Of a DNA stretch of 64,000 nt, positions 56,633-64,000 are shown piece after piece. The notes below the pieces were generated by a model. The model was not told the origin of the DNA. It searched no databases and saw nothing but the letters and a program-made list of their open reading frames with translations. Within the stretch, counting starts at the first letter, position 1. Each line of letters starts with the position of its first letter. Source of the DNA: Myxococcus stipitatus (GTDB lineage: Bacteria; Myxococcota; Myxococcia; Myxococcales; Myxococcaceae). The stretch is taken from NCBI RefSeq assembly GCF_037414475.1, contig NZ_CP147913.1, positions 2,542,001 through 2,606,000 on the forward strand, read 5' to 3'. The translations under genes were made by a program, and so were the position numbers.

Positions 56633-57295
56633 ATGAGCCGGGTCATGGCGCAGAGCAGCAGGCATGAGATCAGCTGGACGGCGCTCGCCGGCAAGCTCCA
56701 CCGGCTCCGCCGGCTCAACAGCATCGACGTGGGCAACATCCCAGGGGTCGCCTATGGCGCCATGCTCGCGCCGGGTCGCATGTCCGTCGTCGACCTGTCG
56801 GACACGGACTCGCCCCAACTCGACAACCTGGTCATCGCGGACATCCTGCGAGGAATCCAGGACGCGCAGGAGGCGCGCTACGAGAAGGCGAACGCCCGGG
56901 AGCAGGCCGTCACGCCCGTGCTCATCATCATCGAGGAGGCACACGAGTTCCTGTCCGCCAGCCGCATCAGCCATATGCCTGTGTTGTTCGAGCAGGTCGC
57001 GCGCATCGCCAAGCGCGGCCGCAAGCGTTGGCTGGGATTGGTCTTCGTCACCCAGCTTCCCCAGCACCTTCCCAACGAGGTGCTCGGCCTGCTCAATAAC
57101 TTCATCATCCACAAGATGACCGACAGCGCGGTCATCTCGCGGATGCAACGCACGGTGGGCAACATCGACGAGAGTCTCTGGAATCGAGTCACCCGGCTCG
57201 CCCCTGGTCAGGCCCTCGTCTCCTTCAGCAACTTCACGCGGCCCTTGATGGTGGCCATCGACCCCGCGCCCGTGAAGCGCCTGCTCGTTGATTGA
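56633..57295 (+). pseudogene. HerA-type DNA translocase, C-terminal fragment
   Basis: About 220 codons of the C-terminal half of a HerA/FtsK-like ATPase: Walker B PVLIIIEEAHEFL, RGRKRWLGLVFVTQLPQHLP, LNNFIIHKMTDSAVISRMQR and the closing RLAPGQALVSFSNFTRPLMV. The Walker A half is missing; the sequence before it belongs to the sigma-like remnant, so a deletion fused the two. HerA works with NurA nuclease in end resection or in Sir2-HerA-type defence; no partner remains. Not expected to be functional. Confidence 0.7.
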
Positions 57296-57414
57296 GGACG
57301 CCCCGCACACAGAGTAGGCATCGACGGGCTCCCAGGGCCTCGCGCCTTGACCCACGACGGTGAACACACGAGCATCGATTTTCGTGTTTCACGCCCCGCA
57401 GTAGGAGCCCGTCG

Positions 57415-58284
57415 ATGCGCAAGGCGCAGTGCCCGTTCAATCAGACCAAGGTCGCCTTCTTCGAGAAACAGGCGAGCATCACCGAGAAGTACAAGTTCCG
57501 CGGCATCTGCTTCATCTTGTCGCTCCAGTGGCTGGAACTGCGGAACGCGGGCAGCACGAACGCGGAGAGCATCACCAAGCTCTTGCATGGCGGGAAGTTT
57601 CGCGAGCTCTGGGTGGACTTCGAAACCCAGACTCAGATGGCAAGCCGCCTCCAGAAGGAGCTGCGCATCGAGATTGAGCAGGCGCACGTCGCCGCGGAGA
57701 GCTTCGTCCCCGCCATCTCGGGGCTCAAGGGGATGATCAATCAGCTGAGCACCGGCGAAACCGACTTGCACATCCAGCTGCTCGCGCGACTGCAGGAGAT
57801 TCGTGCGCAGCGGCGCGAGCAGGTCCTGCGCGAGCGCGGCGCCAAGGGCCAACTCCAGCGGATGTTCGCCTCCGAGTACGAGCAACTCCTCGGAGAAGCA
57901 GGGACCTTCTCGGAGCAGATCATGCGCAAGGTCTTCGCCATGACGCTCAAGATGGTCGTCGTCGATGACCTCAAGGTCGAGAAGAAGCGCACCCTCTTCG
58001 CCGACCTCTTGAACTGGTCACACGCGGGTACGATTGCGAGTCAGTTCGTGATGCTGGCAGGAAACGCTCCCGCCATGTTCGAGATTGGCTTCTATGGGGA
58101 CGGCGCGCACTCCATCGCGCTGTACACAGAGGGCAATGGGACCTATTCGCTCTTCGACCCCAACTACGGCGTCTTTGGGGGCAATGGCGACCTCAACACG
58201 CTGAGCCAGGACCTCGCCAACCTGATGGAAGACAAGTACCCCAAGATGAACAAGATCGTCATCTCCTGGCTCACGACGGATTGA
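57415..58284 (+). CDS. Candidate YopT-type (C58) cysteine protease
   Basis: 289 aa with GGAG eight bases before the ATG. A C58-like triad can be placed: Cys32 in KFRGICFILSLQWLEL, His232 in GAHSIALYTE, Asp248 in LFDPNYGVFGG. The motif spacing and the G-x-C-x-L-S-x-x-W and FDPN-x-G contexts fit YopT/AvrPphB-type papain-fold proteases, which cleave small GTPases or kinases in target cells. The middle (about 70-200) is a helical segment with many charged residues. No signal peptide is seen, so export by a dedicated system, or an intracellular toxin role, would be needed. It lies 120 bp after the HerA fragment. A C-terminal Coa1-like gene follows independently. Confidence 0.6.
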   Translation: MRKAQCPFNQTKVAFFEKQASITEKYKFRGICFILSLQWLELRNAGSTNAESITKLLHGGKFRELWVDFETQTQMASRLQKELRIEIEQAHVAAESFVPAISGLKGMINQLSTGETDLHIQLLARLQEIRAQRREQVLRERGAKGQLQRMFASEYEQLLGEAGTFSEQIMRKVFAMTLKMVVVDDLKVEKKRTLFADLLNWSHAGTIASQFVMLAGNAPAMFEIGFYGDGAHSIALYTEGNGTYSLFDPNYGVFGGNGDLNTLSQDLANLMEDKYPKMNKIVISWLTTD

Positions 58285-58399
58285 GCGTCCCTCACTCCAC
58301 GCCGAACGACAGCGTCCCCGAGGACGAATCGGATCGCCGCTGCTCGGGTGGCCCCAACCAGGTCGCGTCCGTGTATGGTTGGGGGTGGAGGTGCAGCTC

Positions 58400-58798
58400 A
58401 TGGCACGAATCGCGCGTGGCACTCAGCCTCAAAGCTCCTGGGCCCCCCGAATCCTGATGGCCGCCTTGGGAGCTCCCTTGCTCTGTGGAGGCTGTGGCCT
58501 CGCGGGCTTCCTCTACATCCGCAGCGAGAGTCCTTATGAACAGGCCGTCGAGCGCGTGCGGAATCACCGGCAAGTCACCGCGGCTTTGGGCAGTCCAGTC
58601 AGTTCAGACTTCATGTTCAAGGGGAACATGAAGTCCCAGGGCGACAATGGCGTCGCGGTGATGGAGATAGGCCTCTCGGGTCCCAGACAAGACGCTGTCT
58701 TGTATGTGAATGGTGTCCAGACCAGTGGACTGTGGGGCTTCAATCGGCTCCGCGTCGTCGCGCACGACGGCACGGTCATCAACGTCGTCGGGGAGTAG
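58400..58798 (+). CDS. Coa1/Tim21-like membrane protein
   Basis: 132 aa with GGAGG eight bases before the ATG at 58400. One N-terminal hydrophobic segment (PRILMAALGAPLLCGGCGLAG). The cytochrome-oxidase-assembly Coa1-type domain follows: SPYEQAVERVRNHRQVTAAL, GSPVSSDFMFKGN, VMEIGLSGPRQDAVLYV and GLWGFNRLRVV. The bacterial role of these proteins is not defined. It may belong to the same transcript as the preceding protease gene (115 bp gap), but no functional link is evident. Confidence 0.6.
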   Translation: MARIARGTQPQSSWAPRILMAALGAPLLCGGCGLAGFLYIRSESPYEQAVERVRNHRQVTAALGSPVSSDFMFKGNMKSQGDNGVAVMEIGLSGPRQDAVLYVNGVQTSGLWGFNRLRVVAHDGTVINVVGE

Positions 58799-58948
58799 GC
58801 CCTTCTGGCCATCAGAGCGCGCGCTTCACGCCGTGGGGGCAACCACCGAGCCGAACCTCGGCCTCGACCACCTCGTCCGCGCGAGCTCCTGTGGGCGCGA
58901 AGAGCTGCACGCAGCGACGGGGAGACGGTTCTCACGAGCAACTCCCGG

Positions 58949-59878
58949 TCAGTTCTCGCGAGCACTGCGGACCAGCTGAGTGGCGGGAAGCTCCGCAAGC
59001 AGGTGGTCGATGCAGGTCCGTACCGCCGCCGTCAGCGACCGATGGGCGCGGTAGAGAAGATAGACACCGGCAGCCTCCCCTTCCCATCCTTCCAGGACTC
59101 GAGCCATGCGCCTCTTGCTCACATCCTGGGCGCACACGGACTCGGGGAGCATCGCGATGCCGACACCCGCGAGCACCGCTCGATAGGCAGCGGAGAACTC
59201 GCTCACATAGAGGCGCGGCGCGAAGGTGAAACGTCGCTTCGTGCGACCTTGGGCGAGCGTCCACGTTGCGTGTCCGTCCGTGGCGCGCGTCGCGATGCAG
59301 TCGTGAACGGCGAGGTCCTCGACTCCGCGAGGCGTGCCGTGCACCTTCAGGTAATGCGGGCTCGCGAACAGCAACTTTCGGGTCATGGGGCGGACCTCGC
59401 GTGCAACAAAGTCGTCGGTGTCTTTCGATTTCTCCGTCAGGATCGCGATGTCAAAGCCGCTGTCGGGGTCGGGGCGACGTCCGTCGATCTCCAGGTCGAC
59501 CGACACGCCCGGGTGCTTGGCGAGATACAGGTAGACCACGTCGGCGACAGCAGGTCCGAAGGCAGTCGGCGCGGCGATGCGAACGCGGCCGCGAGGCGCA
59601 TCCTGGAGCTCGCGAACCTGCCCGGTGCCTTGCGCGAGGTCGTCCATCGCGCGTTCGGCATGGTCGAAGTATTTACGCCCCGCGTCCGTCAGGCGAAGCG
59701 TCCTCGTCGTGCGCTCGAGGAGCCGCAGGCCGAGCGCCGACTCGAGCCGGGCGATGCGGCGGCTCACCGTCGAGACGGGAACCCCGCGCTCACGAGCAGC
59801 GGCAGAGAAGCTCCGCCGTTGTACCACGCGCACGAAGAGAGCGACGTCGTTGAGGTCCAGGTCTATTTTTGCACGCAT
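58949..59878 (-). CDS. LysR-family transcriptional regulator
   Basis: 309 aa. N-terminal HTH (VALFVRVVQRRSFSAAARER; PVSTVSRRIARLESALG) and a C-terminal co-inducer domain. It has the CrgA/AphB-like form common in regulators of adjacent oxidoreductase genes (DFVAREVRPMTRKLLFASPH). It is divergent from the SGNH-hydrolase/NmrA operon with about 65 bp between start codons, the classical arrangement in which LysR controls the opposite unit and itself. Confidence 0.85.
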   Translation of the reverse strand: MRAKIDLDLNDVALFVRVVQRRSFSAAARERGVPVSTVSRRIARLESALGLRLLERTTRTLRLTDAGRKYFDHAERAMDDLAQGTGQVRELQDAPRGRVRIAAPTAFGPAVADVVYLYLAKHPGVSVDLEIDGRRPDPDSGFDIAILTEKSKDTDDFVAREVRPMTRKLLFASPHYLKVHGTPRGVEDLAVHDCIATRATDGHATWTLAQGRTKRRFTFAPRLYVSEFSAAYRAVLAGVGIAMLPESVCAQDVSKRRMARVLEGWEGEAAGVYLLYRAHRSLTAAVRTCIDHLLAELPATQLVRSAREN

Positions 59879-59942
59879 GATAAGAGTTCGTTTCCGAGTG
59901 GCATACTAGTGCGTGCTCGTCCCGTCCGGTATCTCGTTGCGC

Positions 59943-60788
59943 ATGACCTGGTCGACCGAACAGACGCGCTGGCTCATGAAGGTGCTTCAGCCAGAACAAA
60001 CCGTGGCATCACTTCCCGGGGCCGCGGCGCTCACCGAGCCGATGCGTGCGGCCCTGCTGGGCCTCGCTCCGGACGCCTACTCCGCCGAACTCGGGCGCCT
60101 GCGGGCAGGTGCGAAGGAGGCCGCGCACGAGCTGCTCGCGGATCCCGCGGTGGGCGCGATGGTGGACCGCCTTCCCTTGCGGCCTGGGGCGCGGGTTCTC
60201 GCGTTCGGCGATAGCCACACCTCCGATCCGCAGTCGTGGGCGGTGATCCTGAACGAGATGTTGGCCGCGCGGCGTCCAGCGGATGGAATCTTGTTCGATG
60301 TCAGCGCCGTCGCCGGTGAGACGACAACGCACGGACTGATTCGAATCGGCGGGGTCATCGCGAGGAATCCAGACTGGATCTTGTTCTTCATCGGCGTGAA
60401 CGACGCTCGAACACAAGGCCCGACGCCGAGCAAGACGCTCGTCGCCCCCGAAGAGACAGCGCGCAACCTCGCGGAGCTCCGCAAGCGCGTCTCCTGGGAG
60501 ACGAAGGCACGGTGTCTGTGGGTAACTCCGCCCCCGGTGCTCGAAGATCGCGTGTCGAAGCATGGGGGGTTGTCCCGCTTCGGGGTTCGCTTCCTCAACG
60601 AGGACATCGCCCGCGTCGCCGAGGTCATTGCCGCCTTCGACGAGCCCGCAATCAATCTGTTCGCGAGGCTCGGCCTGCCACCCCCGCCGGATCTGCTCAT
60701 GGAGGACGGGCTTCACTTCACGCTGGAGGGGCAAAAAAGAATAGCGCTCGAAGTCGTGCGCGGCTGGGCCGACGCGAGGGCGCGATGA
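59943..60788 (+). CDS. SGNH/GDSL-family hydrolase
   Basis: 281 aa. Block I GDSH (VLAFGDSHTSDPQSW) with the nucleophilic Ser, block III FIGVNDARTQGP (Asn oxyanion) and block V LMEDGLHFTLEGQKRIA with the Asp/His pair. These esterases act on carbohydrate acetyl groups, lipids or thioesters. No signal peptide is seen. The ATG at 59943 is chosen; an in-frame GTG 10 codons earlier overlaps the divergent promoter region. The stop overlaps the ATG of the following NmrA gene (ATGA), so they are coupled. Confidence 0.78.
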   Translation: MTWSTEQTRWLMKVLQPEQTVASLPGAAALTEPMRAALLGLAPDAYSAELGRLRAGAKEAAHELLADPAVGAMVDRLPLRPGARVLAFGDSHTSDPQSWAVILNEMLAARRPADGILFDVSAVAGETTTHGLIRIGGVIARNPDWILFFIGVNDARTQGPTPSKTLVAPEETARNLAELRKRVSWETKARCLWVTPPPVLEDRVSKHGGLSRFGVRFLNEDIARVAEVIAAFDEPAINLFARLGLPPPPDLLMEDGLHFTLEGQKRIALEVVRGWADARAR

Positions 60789-61624
60789 AGTATCTGGTCA
60801 CGGGTGCGACCGGTAACATCGGCTCGGGGGTCACCCGATGCCTCCTTGCACGAGGTATTCGCCCGTGCGTGTTCGTGCGCGACGCGAAGAAGGCGCGAGC
60901 GCTTTTCGGGAATCGTGTCGAAGTTCGGGTCGGCGATCTGTCCGGTTCGCGCGCCTCTCTCTCCGCCGCCCTCTCTGGAATCGATGCAGTGTTTCTCCTG
61001 AGCAGCGGTCCCAAGCTCGGTGTCTGGGATCGCACGTTCGCTCTCGCCGCCAGGGCTGCCGGGGTAAAGCACCTGGTCAAGCTCTCGACGCAGGACGTGA
61101 GTACGGGCGTGGGGACCGGCCCATGGCATGCGCGTGGAGAGACCGCGGTTCGAGAGAGCAGCCTCTCGTTCACGTTCATCCGGTCGGCGGCGTTCATGTC
61201 GAACGTGCTCGGCTGGGCCGATTCCATCGCCTCCGAGGGCGTGCTCCGGTCCTCCACGGGCGAGGGGAAGATCGCCTTCATCCATCCGGACGACATCGCC
61301 GAGGTAGTTACCAGGGCGCTGACGACGCGCGAGTATGTCGGGGAGTCTTTGGTGATTACGGGGCCGGAGGCGCTGAGCTACGGCGAGATGGCCACCCGGA
61401 TCGGCGCCACCCTCGGAAAGAGGGTTCGCTTCGAGCCAATCTCCGATGCGGAGGCCCAGGCGGGCGTTGGCAGAGGCCCGTACGCTGCGGCGCTCGTCGA
61501 TATCTGGCGCGCGATTCGCGAAGGGCGGATGGCGCTCGTCACCGAAGGAGTGGAGCGTGTCCTCGGCCGAAGGCCGCTCTCCTTCGACCACTGGGTCGTG
61601 CAGCATACCGACGCATTTCGCTGA
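60785..61624 (+). CDS. NmrA-family NAD(P)-binding oxidoreductase
   Basis: 279-aa atypical SDR. The N-terminal Rossmann motif is LVTGATGNIGSGVTRCLLAR (glycine-rich loop at residues 6-12); ALSGIDAVFLLSSGP and HLVKLSTQDVS follow. The HPDDIAEVVTRAL and ITGPEALSYGEMATRIGATL segments are typical of QOR2/YtfG-like NmrA proteins, which reduce quinones. The active-site YxxxK of classical SDRs is absent, as expected for this branch. Co-transcribed with the SGNH hydrolase and likely controlled by the divergent LysR. Confidence 0.83.
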   Translation: MKYLVTGATGNIGSGVTRCLLARGIRPCVFVRDAKKARALFGNRVEVRVGDLSGSRASLSAALSGIDAVFLLSSGPKLGVWDRTFALAARAAGVKHLVKLSTQDVSTGVGTGPWHARGETAVRESSLSFTFIRSAAFMSNVLGWADSIASEGVLRSSTGEGKIAFIHPDDIAEVVTRALTTREYVGESLVITGPEALSYGEMATRIGATLGKRVRFEPISDAEAQAGVGRGPYAAALVDIWRAIREGRMALVTEGVERVLGRRPLSFDHWVVQHTDAFR

Positions 61625-61807
61625 TTGATGAGTTTCGGGAGGAGCCCGCCAGGTGGAGCGGCTGAGAACGTCGCACGACATTGGCAGAGAGTGCGTCGAG
61701 CGGTTTCGCCACCTTCACGCCCTCGATGAGCTCCTGCGCCCTCGCGATAACCTCGAGCATCGCCATACCCTCGGCGAGCGGCGGACGCCCCACTTCCGGC
61801 CGCGTGG

Positions 61808-61905
61808 GAGGAGACGACCTTCAAGACTCGCGAATCTTCGAACCACGCGAGCGCGGAGATGCGCGGGGCCTGGAGGGCGGCGCAGAGGCGCTTGAGGGAC
61901 CGCGA
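61808..61905 (+). repeat. Isolated IS21 right-end fragment
   Basis: Begins GGAGACGACCTTCAAGACTC and continues with AACCACGCGAGCGCGGAGAT, which matches the right-end region of the other IS21 derivatives for about 95 bases. No second end or istB sequence is nearby. Confidence 0.65.
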
Positions 61906-61963
61906 TTGCGTCGATGGCTTGGGCTGCTGCGTGCTGGGCGCGCCCTTCGTAGAATCCCACGCC

Positions 61964-62095
61964 ATGGGCCTCCTCACCTTCGGTCACAACGTGACGTTGG
62001 ACGGGTGCATCGAGCCCCCCAGGAGATCGTGGACGATGGGCTGCACGACTATTGGACGCAGCTCATGGAGCAGAGCGGGGCAATGCTCTTCGTCG
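61964..62095 (+). pseudogene. RibD/DHFR-like reductase N-terminal remnant
   Basis: The ATG frame reads MGLLTFGHNVTLDGCIEP. After a one-base shift near 62015 it continues EIVDDGLHDYWTQLMEQSGA MLF. This is the N-terminal strand-helix of the RibD-C/dihydrofolate-reductase-like family (MG.ltfg.nvTLDGcid...d.lhdywt.lmd..ga.LfGr). The sequence then changes abruptly into another gene's remnant. Confidence 0.6.
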
Positions 62096-62104
62096 GAGCC
62101 CCGA

Positions 62105-62425
62105 AGGTCCCGGGCGCGCTCGGGCCCAGACTCTTGCGGACGCTGATGTTTCTGTTGAGGACGAGCAGATTGGTCTGGCCGTTGACGGTGACGGCGTCGA
62201 GCCACCCGTCGCCGTCCACGTCCACGGCCACGACTGCGTTGCTGGAGTGCGAGGCGCTCCCGTAGTTGACCTCCGGCTGGACGCTGGCGTCGCCGTTCCT
62301 CAGGAAAACGGAGAGCGAGCCAGAGGGCGTCAGGCTCGACCCGGATTCGGCGTTGGCCACGAGGATGTCGCGCTTGCCGTCGCCATTCACGTCGGCGACC
62401 GCCGAGGCCAGCGCCCAGGCAACCT
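62105..62425 (-). pseudogene. FG-GAP/VCBS repeat protein fragment
   Basis: Minus-strand frame with two calcium-type repeat motifs, DVNGDGKRDILVANAE and DVDGDGWLDAVTVNGQ, and the strand VFLRNGDASVQPEVNYGSAS between them. No start or end of a full protein is present. It is fused back-to-back with the RibD-like remnant, so at least one deletion joined them. Confidence 0.6.
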
Positions 62426-62510
62426 GCCTTGACGCTCACCGATTCCCACCAGGCCTGGATTGGCGAAGGGTGTGCACGCAGGTCCAGCTTGGGCCGGCGC
62501 CCTTCCCGCG

Positions 62511-63104
62511 TTACATGCCCAGACGGCGCACCAGCTCGGCCGGCACAGGAAAGACGGCCTCCTTCGGCAGCAAGCGCACGGCATGGTCCGCGCGCCCGTC
62601 GTCCAGGTGCTTGCGCAGCTTCTGCACCAGCGGCGTCAGGTCGGTGATGGAGACAATCCAGTCCTCCACGAAGCACTGGATGATGGCTCGCCCCAACCCC
62701 ACCTGGATGCTGTCATGCGGCAGTCCCGCCCCCCTCAGCGTGCGCTCTGGGTCCCACTGCACATGGACGGGCGCGGCCTCGAACGCCTTGCGCCAGCTCT
62801 CCGGGGAGCCATGGGCCTTGGGCTCGAAGCTCGTGAGCACCGCGGCGCCAAGTGCCTCCTCCCAGCCCGTGCGCCGGATCCTCACCGCGAGCGTCCGCTC
62901 CTGCCCTCTCTTGCGCCCCCAGTTGGAGCGGTGCATCAGCCACAGGAAGCTGGGTTTGATCCACGTCATCCGTCCCAGCGAGAAGGGCGGGCCGAACGTC
63001 TGCTCCTTCACCGCCACGTCCGCGATGGCATCCGGATAGGCCTGATACATCACGATGGACGTCTGGTCGAAGTCGGCGCGAATCTCTCGGGGGACGCTCA
63101 CCAT
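62511..63104 (-). CDS. DUF4291-family protein
   Basis: 197 aa matching the DUF4291 pattern from end to end: [83 protein letters not shown] and the [17 protein letters not shown] end. The family is widespread and uncharacterised biochemically as far as I know. Conserved Arg/Lys/Trp-rich motifs suggest a nucleotide- or RNA-related enzyme; that is a guess. It is a complete gene in a decayed neighbourhood. Confidence 0.82.
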   Translation of the reverse strand: MVSVPREIRADFDQTSIVMYQAYPDAIADVAVKEQTFGPPFSLGRMTWIKPSFLWLMHRSNWGRKRGQERTLAVRIRRTGWEEALGAAVLTSFEPKAHGSPESWRKAFEAAPVHVQWDPERTLRGAGLPHDSIQVGLGRAIIQCFVEDWIVSITDLTPLVQKLRKHLDDGRADHAVRLLPKEAVFPVPAELVRRLGM

Positions 63105-63686
63105 GCCATGACCGCCATGAATGGGAACATGCGTCCAGTCGTCACGATGCCCACATTACCACCAAGTCCTATGCACAAGGGAGCTGTCCGTCCGAAATGG
63201 GGGCTCCACCGCCGTGTCTCCCAAAACATCTTGAGACTCTAAAAACACATCAGCCCAGGGCATCTCCTGCTCGACGAACCACACCACATCGTCATCAGAG
63301 AGCCCCCCTGGCTCCTTCCGATAGGAAAACCAGGGGCGAAGCACCGAGGAAATTCTGGGAGGCTGCGAGAGTCCATCCTCCAGCGGAGAAACCCCTCTAC
63401 AATTCGCCTGGTTTCTTCCAAGGCGGCGACCCTCCCTACCTGAGGTTCAAGGGATACGCCGTACAGGAGCCAAAGTCAGCCGATGTCTTGAATACGACCA
63501 AACTCGAAGGACTCGGCTTGAAATGCAAAGGTAGGACTCAGCTCCAGGATGTTGGCCCCTCAATTGCTATGGGCTGAGGCAGCCCCTGTCTCGTCACTGG
63601 AAGCCGAGCCCCCATGCGTTCCCGACCCTTCGTCCCTGTCGTCCCGGCCGATTCCACCTCGTCTGTCCGCTCCAAGGAGGTGGCCC
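63105..63686. other. Mostly non-coding; possible short C-terminal relic on the minus strand
   Basis: A minus-strand frame ending at 63156 reads LRPWFSYRKEPGGLSDDDVV WFVEQEMPW, which looks like real protein but has no credible start or family. The remainder shows nothing. Confidence 0.3.
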
Positions 63687-64000
63687 CGTGAGCCGCATCG
63701 CGGGGTGGGTGGTGCTCGTGCTCGCGCTGGTCGTGTCGTATCGCCCGGCCGAGGCCGCGCAGGCGAAGAAGACGCAGGCGCAGAAGACCCAGGTGGCGGT
63801 GCTGCGCCCGGAGGGCCGCCAGGCGGAGGCGCTGCGCAGGGTGCTGACGCAGGAGCTGGGCAAGAAGGGACGTGGGCGAGAGGTGCTGCCCGCGAAGAAG
63901 GTGGATGCCCAAGTGAAGCTCATCCGCGGAGGACCGAAGACGGATGAGCAGCGGCAGGCGCTGGCGAAGAAGCTCGGCGCGGACGTGCTGATCCTCGCCT
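63687..64000 (+). CDS. Exported protein, N-terminal part (runs off the window)
   Basis: A GTG at 63687 with AAGGAGG eight bases upstream opens a frame that continues past the right edge. Signal peptide MSRIAGWVVLVLALVVSYRP with likely cleavage after AEAA. The mature start is Gln/Lys-rich (AQAKKTQAQKTQVAVL) and leads into a strand-helix domain (VAVLRPEGRQAEALRRVLTQ ELG ... KKLGADVLILA). This resembles the opening of envelope proteins that sum variable-copy parameters (TolB/FlgO-like N-domains), but too little is present to name it. Confidence 0.65.

Overview
The window is high-GC DNA from a delta-proteobacterial, most likely myxobacterial (Myxococcaceae-like), chromosome. The inference rests on gene content: a Pkn-type Ser/Thr kinase fused to a TPR domain, an FHA-domain sigma-54 activator, secreted HEAT/RCC1/subtilisin proteins, a MopE-type calcium/metal motif, and very GC-rich third positions. 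It reads as an accessory region: several intact gene blocks are separated by stretches littered with insertion-sequence debris and broken genes.

Layout. 122-3477 is a complete IS21-family element (istA broken by one TAG, istB intact, two accessory ORFs). It is followed by a decayed tag-like fragment, a TMEM175-type channel, a LysR regulator coupled to a short-chain dehydrogenase, a GH15 glucoamylase/trehalase-like enzyme and a 43-aa orphan peptide. 9321-10684 is an IS256-family element whose transposase also has a single in-frame TAG. Directly beside it is a 2417-aa secreted SpvB/RHS/YD-repeat protein. 18290-20240 is IS debris around a possible SUKH-type immunity gene. 20690-24810 encodes an NAD-linked formate dehydrogenase pair, followed convergently by an acetyl-CoA hydrolase/transferase-GNAT fusion. 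A small Met/Cys-rich secreted protein and a second 430-bp IS21-derived miniature element follow.

28482-42724 is the most distinctive block. A membrane Ser/Thr kinase with TPRs diverges from a run of six exported proteins on the + strand: a beta-rich secreted protein, a vitellogenin-N/HEAT-like protein, a Hint (hedgehog/intein) domain protein, a small secreted protein, a subtilisin (S8) and a 14-repeat RCC1 lipoprotein. It ends with an FHA-sigma-54 activator gene. Spacing and stop/start overlaps suggest an operon whose products act together at the cell surface.

43052-47741 is again degraded: an Imm21-like orphan, IS5, IS256 and IS21 pieces, a lipoprotein, and a MopE/WD40 pseudogene. 48090-56162 holds two paralogous LuxR-HTH regulators flanking a minus-strand group: an SbcD/SbcC-like nuclease-ATPase pair, a FeeM/LuxI-like N-acyltransferase and a haem-oxygenase-like diiron enzyme. 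56362-58798 has a truncated sigma-factor-like gene, a HerA C-terminal fragment, a YopT-type (C58) cysteine protease candidate and a Coa1-like protein. 58949-61624 is a LysR regulator divergent from an SGNH hydrolase/NmrA reductase operon. The right end has decayed genes (RibD/DHFR-like, VCBS repeat), a DUF4291 gene and the start of a secreted protein running off the window.

No tRNA, rRNA or CRISPR array was seen. All functional names are by motif recognition only; no database search was possible.
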